From the NCBI RefSeq assembly GCF_903819165.1, contig NZ_CAIJCS010000014.1, positions 248,001 through 312,000 on the forward strand: 64,000 nt of DNA, in the 5' to 3' direction. The translations under genes and the position numbers were made by a program. This document shows positions 8,248 to 16,472 of this stretch, in pieces (within the stretch, counting starts at the first letter, position 1; the number at the start of each line of letters is the position of its first letter). The notes beneath the pieces were generated by a model. The model had not been told where the DNA came from, ran no database searches, and saw nothing but the letters and a program-made list of their open reading frames with translations. The DNA comes from Aedoeadaptatus nemausensis. GTDB lineage: Bacteria > Bacillota > Clostridia > Tissierellales > Peptoniphilaceae.

Positions 8248-8832
8248 ATGGCAAAATACAGTTATGAATTGAAGAAGAAAATTGTCGAAGAATACTTGTC
8301 CGGGAAGACAAGTTATCAAGCATTAGCTATGAAATACAATATTGAGAAATCCGCTCTCAAACTATGGGTGAATAATTACAAACATTTTGGCGATGAAGGT
8401 TTAATGCGCTCTAGAAATAATCGTGAGTACAGTGTAGAGTTTAAGTTAGAAGCCATCACACGCTACGAAACGAGCGAATGCAGTTACCGACAATTGGCCC
8501 TCGAACTCGGTTTAACGAATCCATCCATGATCGTTAACTGGCGCAGGAAATACCGAGAAAAGGGGATTGAGGGTCTGCGACCACATAAGCGAGGGAGACC
8601 TATGACGAAGAATAAAGATCGCAAACAGACCAGAAAACCCTTAAACGAGAGCGAACCTCTTGATGCATCCACACGGGAAGCATTAGAAAACCGCATCAAA
8701 GAATTAGAAGCGGAGAATGAAAAGCTCACCATTCAAAAGATGTTCTGGGAACAGTTAAGGAGTTTGGAAAGGGAAGAAGCAATGAACAAAAGGCGAGGAT
8801 CGTCGCCAAACTCCGAGAACAATTCCAACTAA
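8248..8832 (+). CDS. IS150-type transposase OrfA
   Basis: 194 residues. Two helix-turn-helix units (about 1-50 and 55-110) are followed by a basic linker (HKRGRP) and a leucine-zipper-like coiled coil (about 145-175), the usual DNA-binding and multimerisation half of IS3-family transposases. OrfB lies in the -1 frame and overlaps the 3' end, so the complete enzyme would need a programmed -1 frameshift. An AAAAG run at 8788-8792 is one candidate site, although pairing after slippage there would be imperfect. Confidence 0.85.
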   Translation: MAKYSYELKKKIVEEYLSGKTSYQALAMKYNIEKSALKLWVNNYKHFGDEGLMRSRNNREYSVEFKLEAITRYETSECSYRQLALELGLTNPSMIVNWRRKYREKGIEGLRPHKRGRPMTKNKDRKQTRKPLNESEPLDASTREALENRIKELEAENEKLTIQKMFWEQLRSLEREEAMNKRRGSSPNSENNSN

Positions 8833-9664
8833 CTAAGATTCTTGCCGCCATCAACTTTTCAAAATCCACCTTTATGTACTGGCAGAAAAAGTGGAACGAG
8901 GAAGATAAAGATCAAGCCTTAAAAGACGAGATCCTGGCCATTCGGCGCGAACACAAGGACTACGGCTACCGAAGGATCCATCTGGAGCTGAAGAACCGGG
9001 GATGGGCGATCAACAAAAAGAAAGTTCAACGGCTGGTTCAAGCTATGGGGCTTCAAGTCCGCGTCTATGGCAGAAAATACAAAAAATACAGTTCGTACAA
9101 AGGCGTCGTCGGCAAAATCAAGAAAAATCGAATCAATCGACGCTTCAATACCTCCATCCCTTACCAAAAAATTACCACCGACACCACAGAATTCAAATAC
9201 TACGAAGAAGATCAAACGGGGAAACTTCAAACAAAGAAACTCTACCTCGATCCGTACATGGACCTGTACAATCTGGAAATCATCAGCTACGTCCTCTCCG
9301 ATCAACCCAACGGCGTCACCATGCTTAAAGGCCTAGAAGAAGCCATCAAACGCACCGACACCTGCCCCTACCGACGCACCTTCCACTCCGATCGCGGGTG
9401 GGGCTATCAAATGACTGCCTATCAAACCCTGTTGGAAGAACACCACATCTTTCAAAGCATGTCGAGAAAAGGCACAACGCACCCATGGAAAACTTCTTCA
9501 GCGTCCTGAAAAGAGAAATCTATGCAGACCACGTCTACCGAAGCCGGAGAGAACTCGTCCGAGCCATCGAGTGCTTTATTCGCTACTACAACAACGATCG
9601 AATCAAAGAAAAGTTAGGGGGCTTAAGTCCGAAGCAATACCGTGAACGAATGAAAACCGCTTAG
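8786..9664 (+). pseudogene. IS150-type transposase OrfB, broken by a 10-base deletion
   Basis: rve-type integrase domain with the first Asp in TTDTTEF and the second in FHSDRG. Reading frame 0 then fails near 9473 (after SMSRKG) and stops at 9507-9509. The rest, with the catalytic Glu in NAPMENFF, continues in another frame to 9664. Family members normally read G-N-x-x-D-N-A here; only two of the expected twelve bases remain between the Gly and Asn codons, implying loss of ten bases. The catalytic triad is therefore split and the copy should not transpose on its own. An independent ATG is at 8874; the frame is open from about 8720. Confidence 0.85.
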
Positions 9665-9740
9665 AACAAATGTTATGTAAAACAAAATCGAGCAAGCGAA
9701 ATGCTTACTCGATTAAGTCCAACTTTATGGGGTCACTCTA

Positions 9741-9760
9741 TTTACATGCGTGAGTTTTTT
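9741..9760. terminator. Right half of the split terminator
   Basis: TGCGTGAGTTTTTT (9747-9760) matches the left arm at 8175-8188. It overlaps the pyrR stop codon. With the IS in place neither half can form the original hairpin. Confidence 0.8.
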
Positions 9761-10280
9761 ATTCTCCTTTTTCTGCTACATAGACTCCATCTTCTCCGTC
9801 GTGTTCTTTTAAGCGAACGACGATTTTTTCCGACTGAGATGTGGGTACATTCTTCCCGATAAAATCGCCGCGGATGGGAAGTTCCCTGTGGCCTCTGTCC
9901 ACAAGGCCTACAAGCTGCACCGATCGAGGGCGATCCTTTACCATTAGAGCGTCCATGGCGGCGCGCACCGTGCGGCCGGTATATAGCACGTCATCGACTA
10001 ATACAACGCGCTTGTCGTCGATATTTCCCATAAAATCCATGAGCATAAATTCGTGATGACGGCGATCGTCTCTAAAGAATTCCGGATTGAGATTATATAC
10101 GGGTACGCGAATACCTTCGATTTCTTCCAGTTTTTCACAGAGTCGGTGGGCCAAAAACTCCCCGCGAGTTACGATGCCGATCAATACCACATCGTCCAAA
10201 CCCTTATTGCGCTCAATGATTTCATTGGCGATACGGGCAATGACCCGCTTGATGGCGAGTTCGTCTAGTATTTTATGCAT
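9759..10280 (-). CDS. pyrR: PyrR: pyrimidine operon attenuator / uracil phosphoribosyltransferase
   Basis: 173 residues with the PRPP-binding loop VVLVDDVLYTGRT (~92-104). In Gram-positives PyrR binds UMP and a hairpin in pyr mRNA to promote termination, and has weak uracil phosphoribosyltransferase activity. Start ATG lies 16 bases inside the end of rluD. Last gene of the ten-gene operon starting at der; the lspA-rluD-pyrR order is common in Firmicutes. Its stop falls inside the old terminator, so since the IS arrived its transcripts probably run into the IS antisense strand. Confidence 0.95.
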   Translation of the reverse strand: MHKILDELAIKRVIARIANEIIERNKGLDDVVLIGIVTRGEFLAHRLCEKLEEIEGIRVPVYNLNPEFFRDDRRHHEFMLMDFMGNIDDKRVVLVDDVLYTGRTVRAAMDALMVKDRPRSVQLVGLVDRGHRELPIRGDFIGKNVPTSQSEKIVVRLKEHDGEDGVYVAEKGE

Positions 10281-11170
10281 AAATCTCCTTTCTCCTTTCG
10301 TACAAAAGAAAGTAAACGCTCCGGCATAGGAGCTTCTGCATGGATCGTCTCGCCGGTAACCGGATGCGGAAAAGTTAAAGAAGCACTGTGAAGGAGCAGC
10401 TTTCCGTTCCGATCTTTTCTTACGCCGTAAATAGGATCGCCGACGATAGGATGATGGATAGATTGCAGGTGCACGCGAATTTGATGGGTTCTTCCCGTTA
10501 GAATCCGCACCTTCAATAAAGTAGCGTCGCGAAAACCGAGCACCGGTTCGTAAATAGTGTGGGCAGGCTTAGATGGATGCACGTTTACAGCCATTTGCGT
10601 GCGGCGGCGAGGATCTCGCCCGATGGGAGAATCGATCGCTCCCCCTGATCGAATAACACCGTGACAAATGGCGTCGTAGCGTTTATCTACATCCCGAGAT
10701 TTGAAAAGCTCGATGAGCCCAGTATAAGCTTCTTCACTTTTGGCGATCACCATAACCCCTGACGTATCTTTGTCCAATCGATGAACGATACCGGGACGCA
10801 AGGGGTCACTTCCTTCCGCTACGCGATCAAATCGCCATAGAATGTGATGGACAAGGGTCTCGTCCTCTTCTCCGGCACCGGGGTGTACCACGAGGCCGTA
10901 TGGCTTGTTGACACAGGCGAGGTGTTCGTCTTCATAGAGGATCTCCACTCCCAGATCCTTCGGCTCGATAATGTATTCCTCTTCCGCTTCGTAGTGAATC
11001 TCGTCGCCTATTTTCAAGCTGTATCCTGCCTTCACTTTTTTTCCATTGACGAGGATGCGACCGGAAACGACGGCATTTTTTACTTGAGATCGGTTCATCT
11101 GCAGTCGATCCGACATGTACAGATCCAGTCTCATGTCTTCTACGTCGGCTACAAAAATTTGATCCTTCAT
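10265..11170 (-). CDS. RluD-family 23S rRNA pseudouridine synthase
   Basis: 301 residues. An N-terminal S4 RNA-binding domain (about 12-75) is followed by the RluA/RluD catalytic domain with motif HRLDKDTSG, where the Asp is the catalytic nucleophile. It converts uridine to pseudouridine in ribosomal RNA. Overlaps the lspA stop by four bases (ATGA), so translation is coupled. The exact target uridines cannot be told from sequence. Confidence 0.94.
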   Translation of the reverse strand: MKDQIFVADVEDMRLDLYMSDRLQMNRSQVKNAVVSGRILVNGKKVKAGYSLKIGDEIHYEAEEEYIIEPKDLGVEILYEDEHLACVNKPYGLVVHPGAGEEDETLVHHILWRFDRVAEGSDPLRPGIVHRLDKDTSGVMVIAKSEEAYTGLIELFKSRDVDKRYDAICHGVIRSGGAIDSPIGRDPRRRTQMAVNVHPSKPAHTIYEPVLGFRDATLLKVRILTGRTHQIRVHLQSIHHPIVGDPIYGVRKDRNGKLLLHSASLTFPHPVTGETIHAEAPMPERLLSFVRKEKGDLCIKY

Positions 11171-11622
11171 GATTTCTGTTCTTCTTTCAAAAATAGCTGA
11201 ACGATCAGAAGGACGGTGCCCACGACGATCATGGCGTCGGCTAAATTAAAGACGGCAAAGGGGTGGCCGAAAAAATTAAAGGATAGAAAATCTACCACAT
11301 AATGAAGGCGCAGGCGATCGATAAAGTTTCCAACAGCGCCTGCTAAAATTAAAACGAGGGCAGATTGCATCACGCGATCCAGATCATGTTTCTTGCCATA
11401 GAGAGCATAGATCAAAGCGCCGATAACGGCTAAGGTAATCACGATAAAAAGAGGCCGGCCGTCCTGCAAGATTCCGAAAGCGGCTCCTCTATTTTCCACA
11501 TAGAGAAGCTGAAAAAAATCGGGGATAATCTCCATGGGCCCGGATTCCTTCAAATTGGCGAGGACCCATAATTTACTCAATTGATCCAATGCGATTAATG
11601 CGATTAATAAAATACTTACCAT
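11167..11622 (-). CDS. lspA: Lipoprotein signal peptidase
   Basis: 151 residues, four predicted membrane helices. Family motifs are present: ENRGAAFG, GNFIDRL with the first catalytic Asp and FNLADAMI with the second. The enzyme removes the signal peptide from diacylated prolipoproteins, which here would include PstS and the lipoprotein at 3096. Eight bases after ylmH. Confidence 0.96.
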   Translation of the reverse strand: MVSILLIALIALDQLSKLWVLANLKESGPMEIIPDFFQLLYVENRGAAFGILQDGRPLFIVITLAVIGALIYALYGKKHDLDRVMQSALVLILAGAVGNFIDRLRLHYVVDFLSFNFFGHPFAVFNLADAMIVVGTVLLIVQLFLKEEQKS

Positions 11623-11630
11623 TAGCTCTC

Positions 11631-12398
11631 CTATTGTTCTAATATTCCATAGGTAAATCTGACTTTTCCTTTTTTCGTCGTCGCCATATCGTCGAAAATT
11701 GCAATGCGCCCGAAGCCTCGTACAGAAAGAAGATCTCCCGGTTGAATTTCTTCGTGAGCTTTTTTTATCTCCTTAAAATTTACCTTGACGAGCCCCTTGG
11801 CGATCCTCCCCCGTACATCGTCGCGGGATAAATGGGTTACGGCGCGAATTACGGAATCGAGCCGCATAGATTGTACCACTGCCGTATTCTTAATCCAGGG
11901 TTCTTCGGGAAAGGGCACATCCTCTAAAGAAACCGGCTCAATCTTTACGGGCTGGCGCTTTACTTTCGTCAGAGACACGGCGATGAAGTTGGCGATTTCT
12001 CTTTTTACAAACATGTAGACATCGTCTTCGATGACGATATCTCCGATTTTATTCCGCTCAATACCCAAGGATAAAATGGAGCCCAACACGTCACGGTGAT
12101 TAACCTCATCGTTTATTTTAAGCTTAAAAGCCACTATCGCTTCTTCGCTGTCGAAATAAGGCGGTGAAAACACGACGATCTTACGCTCCCTCTCTCCTTC
12201 GGGAAAGAAGTTCGCCTCCACATCGGGAAAGTGATGGCATACAGATTCCACGAGGCGTTGTTCGTAAGGGTCTAAAAAATCACTATCCGTCGCCCTATAA
12301 TTTCTCGAAGCGATCTCCGGTAAATCTAGGATATGACGCAGCATAGTGATTTTTTCAGGTTCTTGAATATGTTGTAATATTAAGTTCTTATCGAGCAT
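11631..12398 (-). CDS. ylmH: S4-domain RNA-binding protein YlmH
   Basis: 255 residues, with the S4 domain in the C-terminal third (about 180-240, around SVIRAVTHLSRDDVRGRI). The family is widespread in the dcw/sepF neighbourhood of Gram-positives and has been linked to cell division and, more recently, to ribosome quality control. Starts one base after the sepF stop. Confidence 0.93.
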   Translation of the reverse strand: MLDKNLILQHIQEPEKITMLRHILDLPEIASRNYRATDSDFLDPYEQRLVESVCHHFPDVEANFFPEGERERKIVVFSPPYFDSEEAIVAFKLKINDEVNHRDVLGSILSLGIERNKIGDIVIEDDVYMFVKREIANFIAVSLTKVKRQPVKIEPVSLEDVPFPEEPWIKNTAVVQSMRLDSVIRAVTHLSRDDVRGRIAKGLVKVNFKEIKKAHEEIQPGDLLSVRGFGRIAIFDDMATTKKGKVRFTYGILEQ

Positions 12399-12399
12399 A

Positions 12400-12873
12400 T
12401 TACCAGGGGAAAATACCCGAGTTTTGAAGCTCTTCTTTCAACCCGTCGATAGCGATATTGGCCGGTGCAAGAATAAAGATATCTTTATTTACTTTTTGGA
12501 TCTTGCCTTCGATAGCATAAAGCGCACCGTTGACGAAATCGAAAATTTCTCGTTTCACATCGAGATCCAATTGCTCAAAATTTAAAACGACGGCTTTGTG
12601 CTCCTTCAGATCGTCTACAATCTTCGGAGATTCGTCGTAGCTCAAGGGCTCGTGAATGGTAATGACCATGGAAGCCTTCGTCTGAATACTGAGCACGCTG
12701 CCATTATCTTTATGACGAACGCTTGGAGCGGCCTTTTGTGCACGCGTCGTCGTAACGGGCTCTACTTCTGTCGTTTGAAAAGCCTCATCTTCTGTATATT
12801 CGTACTCATCATCGTAATCGTAATCGTCACCGAAACCAAATGCTTTTTTTAATTTGTTCCCAAAATCTGCCAT
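12400..12873 (-). CDS. sepF: Cell division protein SepF
   Basis: 157 residues from ATG 12873, which has a strong AAGGAGG six bases upstream; a longer reading frame to 12945 runs into yggS and lacks a ribosome site. The N-terminus (MADFGNKLKKAFGF) resembles the membrane-targeting amphipathic helix, then an acidic Asp/Tyr/Glu-rich linker (~15-45), then the SepF/DUF552 core. SepF anchors FtsZ to the membrane at the division site. Confidence 0.95.
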   Translation of the reverse strand: MADFGNKLKKAFGFGDDYDYDDEYEYTEDEAFQTTEVEPVTTTRAQKAAPSVRHKDNGSVLSIQTKASMVITIHEPLSYDESPKIVDDLKEHKAVVLNFEQLDLDVKREIFDFVNGALYAIEGKIQKVNKDIFILAPANIAIDGLKEELQNSGIFPW

Positions 12874-12883
12874 GTCTTCCTCC

Positions 12884-13573
12884 TTAATAATGTCGTTTCC
12901 CAAAAATGCGACTGCCCACACGTACCATATTGGCGCCTTCTTCAATGGCTATGCCAAAATCATTACTCATGCCCATGGAAAGATGGGTCATATGGACGCC
13001 CTCATAGTGACGGTTATCTATGTCTTCTTTGAGGGCAAACATTTTTCGAAACAGCTTTCTTAAATACGCCTCATCCTCTGTATTCGGTGCGATGGCCATT
13101 AAACCGTCGACTTTAATATGTTTATAGTCGAGAATGGATTCTAAAAAAGGCAATACGCCATCGTAGGCTAGACCGCCCTTAGAAGCTTCATCGCCAATAT
13201 TGACCTGCAAAAGACAGGGAACAATATGGTCCGTCTGTTTGGCACGCTTTTCAATTTCCTTAGCCAAAGACGAACGATCAAGCGAATGGATTAAAGCGAC
13301 ATCTTGATAGATATATTTTACCTTATTTGATTGCAAGTTTCCAATCATATGATAACGAACCTTATCTCCGATAAGATCCATCTTCTCTGTAAGTTCCTGA
13401 ACTTTATTTTCGCCCACATCGGTAACGCCGAGATCGATGGCTTCTTTCATGACATCGACGCCATGAGTTTTTGTAACGGCGATAAGTTTTACCTCTTCAC
13501 CTGTCAGACTGTGCTCACGACATTTTTCTATTTCATCTCGTACGCGCTTCAGATTTTCTTCCATAGCGGACAA
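12884..13573 (-). CDS. yggS: PLP homeostasis protein (YggS/YlmE family)
   Basis: About 229 residues, a single TIM-barrel fold-type III PLP protein. The PLP lysine is in AVTKTHG and the GENKVQE and phosphate-binding GMSNDF and VRVGSRIFG motifs are present. The family buffers free pyridoxal phosphate. Start is uncertain: AAGGAG is followed directly by TTG (13582) and GTG (13579), and the TTG at 13573, nine bases away, gives an N-terminus (MSAMEENLKRV) most like the family. Ten bases before sepF. Confidence 0.92.
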   Translation of the reverse strand: MSAMEENLKRVRDEIEKCREHSLTGEEVKLIAVTKTHGVDVMKEAIDLGVTDVGENKVQELTEKMDLIGDKVRYHMIGNLQSNKVKYIYQDVALIHSLDRSSLAKEIEKRAKQTDHIVPCLLQVNIGDEASKGGLAYDGVLPFLESILDYKHIKVDGLMAIAPNTEDEAYLRKLFRKMFALKEDIDNRHYEGVHMTHLSMGMSNDFGIAIEEGANMVRVGSRIFGKRHY

Positions 13574-13586
13574 ACTCACCAACTCC

Positions 13587-14882
13587 TTACTGATACACTA
13601 TCTTCTCACGATCTACTTTATTAGGCTCGATTATAACTTCATCGTAACGTCTCAGGGTTTTTACCCGATCCCCGCCGGAAGCGGCGATGGTTTGCTTACT
13701 GTCACCTAAATTTAATATAGCGTAATCTCCTCGAACCGCCAAAACATCTACGGGTACAAACTTCACGAAATGACGCACTGCATTTACGTAAACGCCCTCT
13801 TGGCCTTTTTTATTTTTTACAATAGCTTCTTTCGGCACTTTAATAGCAGGAAGGGTGTTTTTAATAATTACCGTTTTTTGCTTGCGAGGAACATAAACCT
13901 GTTGCAGGTGATCTCTCAGTTCTAAAATCGCCACGGTTCCACTTTCATCTTCGTTAATTCCCTTGACATAAGCTTCTGTCATGACTTTACCGATTCGTAT
14001 GGGAACCGTTTTTCCGATATAAGCATTCATTAATCGAGGGTCGTCTATGGGAAGGGCCACTTTATAAAAGGTATCGCCGATACAGCGGAAAAAAGCTTTC
14101 TTTTCGCTGACCTTGCTTTTTCCTCTCGTAATAGTCCCCACATTCACATTTTTTAAATAGTCTGCGGTAAAAGTTTCATCCGGCAAATGAATCGACAGTT
14201 CCTTTTTAATATCATCGAAAGTATAGCTTACAATCCCCGAAATAGGCGATTTATAGTCACTGCTGGTGGAGGCTATTTTTTCCGTCAGCTTCTCTTTCTC
14301 TTCCTCCAGATCGGATATGGAAAGCTTCAGCAACTCGTTCAGCTCCGATACATTGACGGTATGCTTCGTGCTTAAATCCAGTGTGTTGATGGAAGATACC
14401 AACTTTTCGTTATCTTTATCTCTTATAAAACGTTGAATATTACGAATGACCGTCTCATCTTCCCGCTGTTCCTCGTCTTTTACCTCATTATTGGAACTGT
14501 CGTTTTTAAAGTCGATGGCAGCCTGAATACGGATCAACTGATCCTTTACTTTGGAATTATCGTTCATTACATTAATATCCGCCACCTCTACATTTTTAGG
14601 AACTTTCTTCCCCTCTTGCACATTATAAATGGCGATGCCGTTGGCCTTCGTAAAGACGATCTCTTCGTCGAGCAAAAGATAGCCCTCGCCTTTTACTACA
14701 TCGCGATATTCCACTACCTGAGGTTCAGCGATTTTCGGCGCTACGACATATTTATTATAGAGAACAAAAAAGATGGCAGCCAGAAGTGACAATACTAAGA
14801 GATAAAATAAAAACCGTCGTCTACGCATTTTTGCACGACGCTTTCGCCGAAGCTTCATTTTGTAATTAGGCGGTCGCTTCAT
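13587..14882 (-). CDS. HlyD-like membrane-anchored protein of the sepF cluster
   Basis: 431 residues. A very basic N-terminus is followed by one membrane anchor (~24-42) and a large extracytoplasmic part: barrel-sandwich/lipoyl-like start (~60-100), a charged coiled-coil region (~110-205), then beta-rich repeats resembling HlyD adaptor domains. No transporter gene is next to it. Proteins of this type are common beside sepF in Clostridia and are usually of unknown role; a part in division or envelope assembly is inference from position. Overlaps the gpsA stop by four bases. Confidence 0.8.
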   Translation of the reverse strand: MKRPPNYKMKLRRKRRAKMRRRRFLFYLLVLSLLAAIFFVLYNKYVVAPKIAEPQVVEYRDVVKGEGYLLLDEEIVFTKANGIAIYNVQEGKKVPKNVEVADINVMNDNSKVKDQLIRIQAAIDFKNDSSNNEVKDEEQREDETVIRNIQRFIRDKDNEKLVSSINTLDLSTKHTVNVSELNELLKLSISDLEEEKEKLTEKIASTSSDYKSPISGIVSYTFDDIKKELSIHLPDETFTADYLKNVNVGTITRGKSKVSEKKAFFRCIGDTFYKVALPIDDPRLMNAYIGKTVPIRIGKVMTEAYVKGINEDESGTVAILELRDHLQQVYVPRKQKTVIIKNTLPAIKVPKEAIVKNKKGQEGVYVNAVRHFVKFVPVDVLAVRGDYAILNLGDSKQTIAASGGDRVKTLRRYDEVIIEPNKVDREKIVYQ

Positions 14883-15883
14883 AATAAAAAGATCTTCTCG
14901 TTTTCGTGTTTATTGGGTCGCTGCATAAGATCCAAAACGGCGCGTCGAGGTTCCAAACCTCCATAGAGCACATTATAGAGTTTCTCCGTAATGGGCATTT
15001 CAATTCCCAGATCGTTTGCAAGCTCATAGGCTGCCTTCGTCGTCTTATAACCTTCTACGACTTGACCTATGTCTTCGATCGCTTCCTCCACATCCATTCC
15101 CCTGCCGATGCGATTGCCGAACTGCCAGTTACGACTATGGGTACTGGTGCAGGTTACGATTAGATCCCCAACTCCCGAAAGACCTTGAAAGGTGACGGGC
15201 TTGGCGCCGAGGGCGATACCGAGGCGTTGTATTTCCGTAAGACCACGGGTCATAAGGGCCGCTTTGGCATTGTCGCCATAGCCCAAACCGTCGGATAATC
15301 CGGCGCCGAGGGCTATAATGTTTTTTAATGCGCCGCCGATTTCCACACCGGCCATATCGTCCTGAACATAGACGCGAAAAGCATCATGTGTAAAGAGATC
15401 TTGAATTTTTAGGGCGATTTCCTCATCTTCAGAGCAAACGAGAACAGTCGTCGGCAAAAGTTTCGCCACTTCTTCCGCATGGGAGGGACCGGATAAGACG
15501 ACAAAGGGATTCTCGGGAATAATTTCCTTTGCGATTTCTGAAACTCGTAAATGGCTTCCCTGCTCTAAACCCTTCGCCAGATTCACGACGACAGCTCGCG
15601 ATTCGCATTCTTTAATTTTCTCCATAGACTCACGAACCGCCGCAGTCGGCACGGCGAGAATGAGGACTTCCACATCTTGAGCGGCCTCTTCGAAATCACA
15701 GTGAAATTGCACGGAAGAGGCGAAGTAAAAATCCTTTAAGTAATGGGGATTGTCTCCGAATTCTTTCATGCGATGATATTGTTCGTCGCTTCTCGTATAC
15801 ATATGGACCTCGTGGCCAATGGTCGCCAATAAATTTCCGACGGCACTTCCCCAACTGCCCGATCCTATAACTCCGATCTTCAA
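14879..15883 (-). CDS. gpsA: Glycerol-3-phosphate dehydrogenase [NAD(P)+]
   Basis: 334 residues with Rossmann motif GSGSWGSA (7-14), LAKGLE, SGPSHAEE and the active-site region GALKNIIALGAG (Lys in this block). Makes sn-glycerol-3-phosphate from DHAP for phospholipid synthesis. It lies directly after plsY, the acyltransferase that uses its product. Confidence 0.97.
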   Translation of the reverse strand: MKIGVIGSGSWGSAVGNLLATIGHEVHMYTRSDEQYHRMKEFGDNPHYLKDFYFASSVQFHCDFEEAAQDVEVLILAVPTAAVRESMEKIKECESRAVVVNLAKGLEQGSHLRVSEIAKEIIPENPFVVLSGPSHAEEVAKLLPTTVLVCSEDEEIALKIQDLFTHDAFRVYVQDDMAGVEIGGALKNIIALGAGLSDGLGYGDNAKAALMTRGLTEIQRLGIALGAKPVTFQGLSGVGDLIVTCTSTHSRNWQFGNRIGRGMDVEEAIEDIGQVVEGYKTTKAAYELANDLGIEMPITEKLYNVLYGGLEPRRAVLDLMQRPNKHENEKIFLL

Positions 15884-15887
15884 ACAA

Positions 15888-16472
15888 TCAACCTCCCACT
15901 TTGTTCTCGGTTCCTTCCCTTAAACGCTTTAAATTGCTCCGGTGACGAAAAAAACCGAGGCCCCAAACGAGCACGATGGCGAGCACATTTAGAGGGCTAC
16001 TTTTCCATGTAAAAATCATTAAAACAGATACGATTGAAAGAAATGTTAAGGAGCCCAAGCTCACATAACGACTCAATTTTCCGACAATATAGCCGCCAAT
16101 AGCCGCGACAACTACATATAAAGGTGCAATGGCACCCCATGCACCGAAGGTCGTGGCAATGCCTTTTCCACCGCGAAAACCTAAGTAGAAGGGGTAATCG
16201 TGTCCCAATACGACAAAAAGAGTCGCAAAGAGGCGGACAGATTCGTCCAGCATGGGTGCCACCAAAAGCATCACCGCCACCCCTTTTAAAACATCGATAG
16301 CAAAAGTCAAATAGCCCAGCTTTTTACCCATAACCCGAATGGCATTGGTCGTTCCGGCATTTCCGCTACCTTCCATCCGAATATCTTTATGACGAAAGAG
16401 CATGCCCACAATATAGGCACCTGAAATCGTACCTATAAGATAGCATAAAAGTAAAACTAGTACCGTCTTCAT
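15888..16472 (-). CDS. plsY: Glycerol-3-phosphate acyltransferase PlsY
   Basis: 194 residues, about five membrane helices. Conserved loops SGNAGTTNAIRV, GHDYPFYLGFRGGKGIATT and FRHRSNLKRL match the three PlsY motifs. Transfers acyl groups from acyl-phosphate to glycerol-3-phosphate at the membrane. Overlaps the der stop by four bases and precedes gpsA. Confidence 0.97.
   Translation of the reverse strand: MKTVLVLLLCYLIGTISGAYIVGMLFRHKDIRMEGSGNAGTTNAIRVMGKKLGYLTFAIDVLKGVAVMLLVAPMLDESVRLFATLFVVLGHDYPFYLGFRGGKGIATTFGAWGAIAPLYVVVAAIGGYIVGKLSRYVSLGSLTFLSIVSVLMIFTWKSSPLNVLAIVLVWGLGFFRHRSNLKRLREGTENKVGG

Larger units (their letters stand above)
8195..9740 (+). mobile_element. IS3-family (IS150-like) insertion sequence, defective
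   Basis: Imperfect terminal repeats: left TGCACTGACCCCCAAAAG (8195) and right, reversed, TAGAGTGACCCCATAAAG (ending 9740), both continuing into TTGGAC. A three-base target duplication TTT (8192-8194, 9741-9743) is consistent with the family. It carries orfA and a frameshifted orfB in the family's usual -1 relation. The left end forms a long hairpin (8201-8243) just before the orfA start, which would mask that start in transcripts entering from outside. Exact outer ends are inferred from the target duplication and from resemblance to IS150 ends. Confidence 0.85.

Noticed and set aside
8919-9305. 128-codon antisense frame in the IS
   Set aside because: Mirror of orfB; IS3 elements do not encode a gene there.
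12874-12945. N-terminal extension of SepF
   Set aside because: It lies inside yggS and the strong ribosome site points to ATG 12873.
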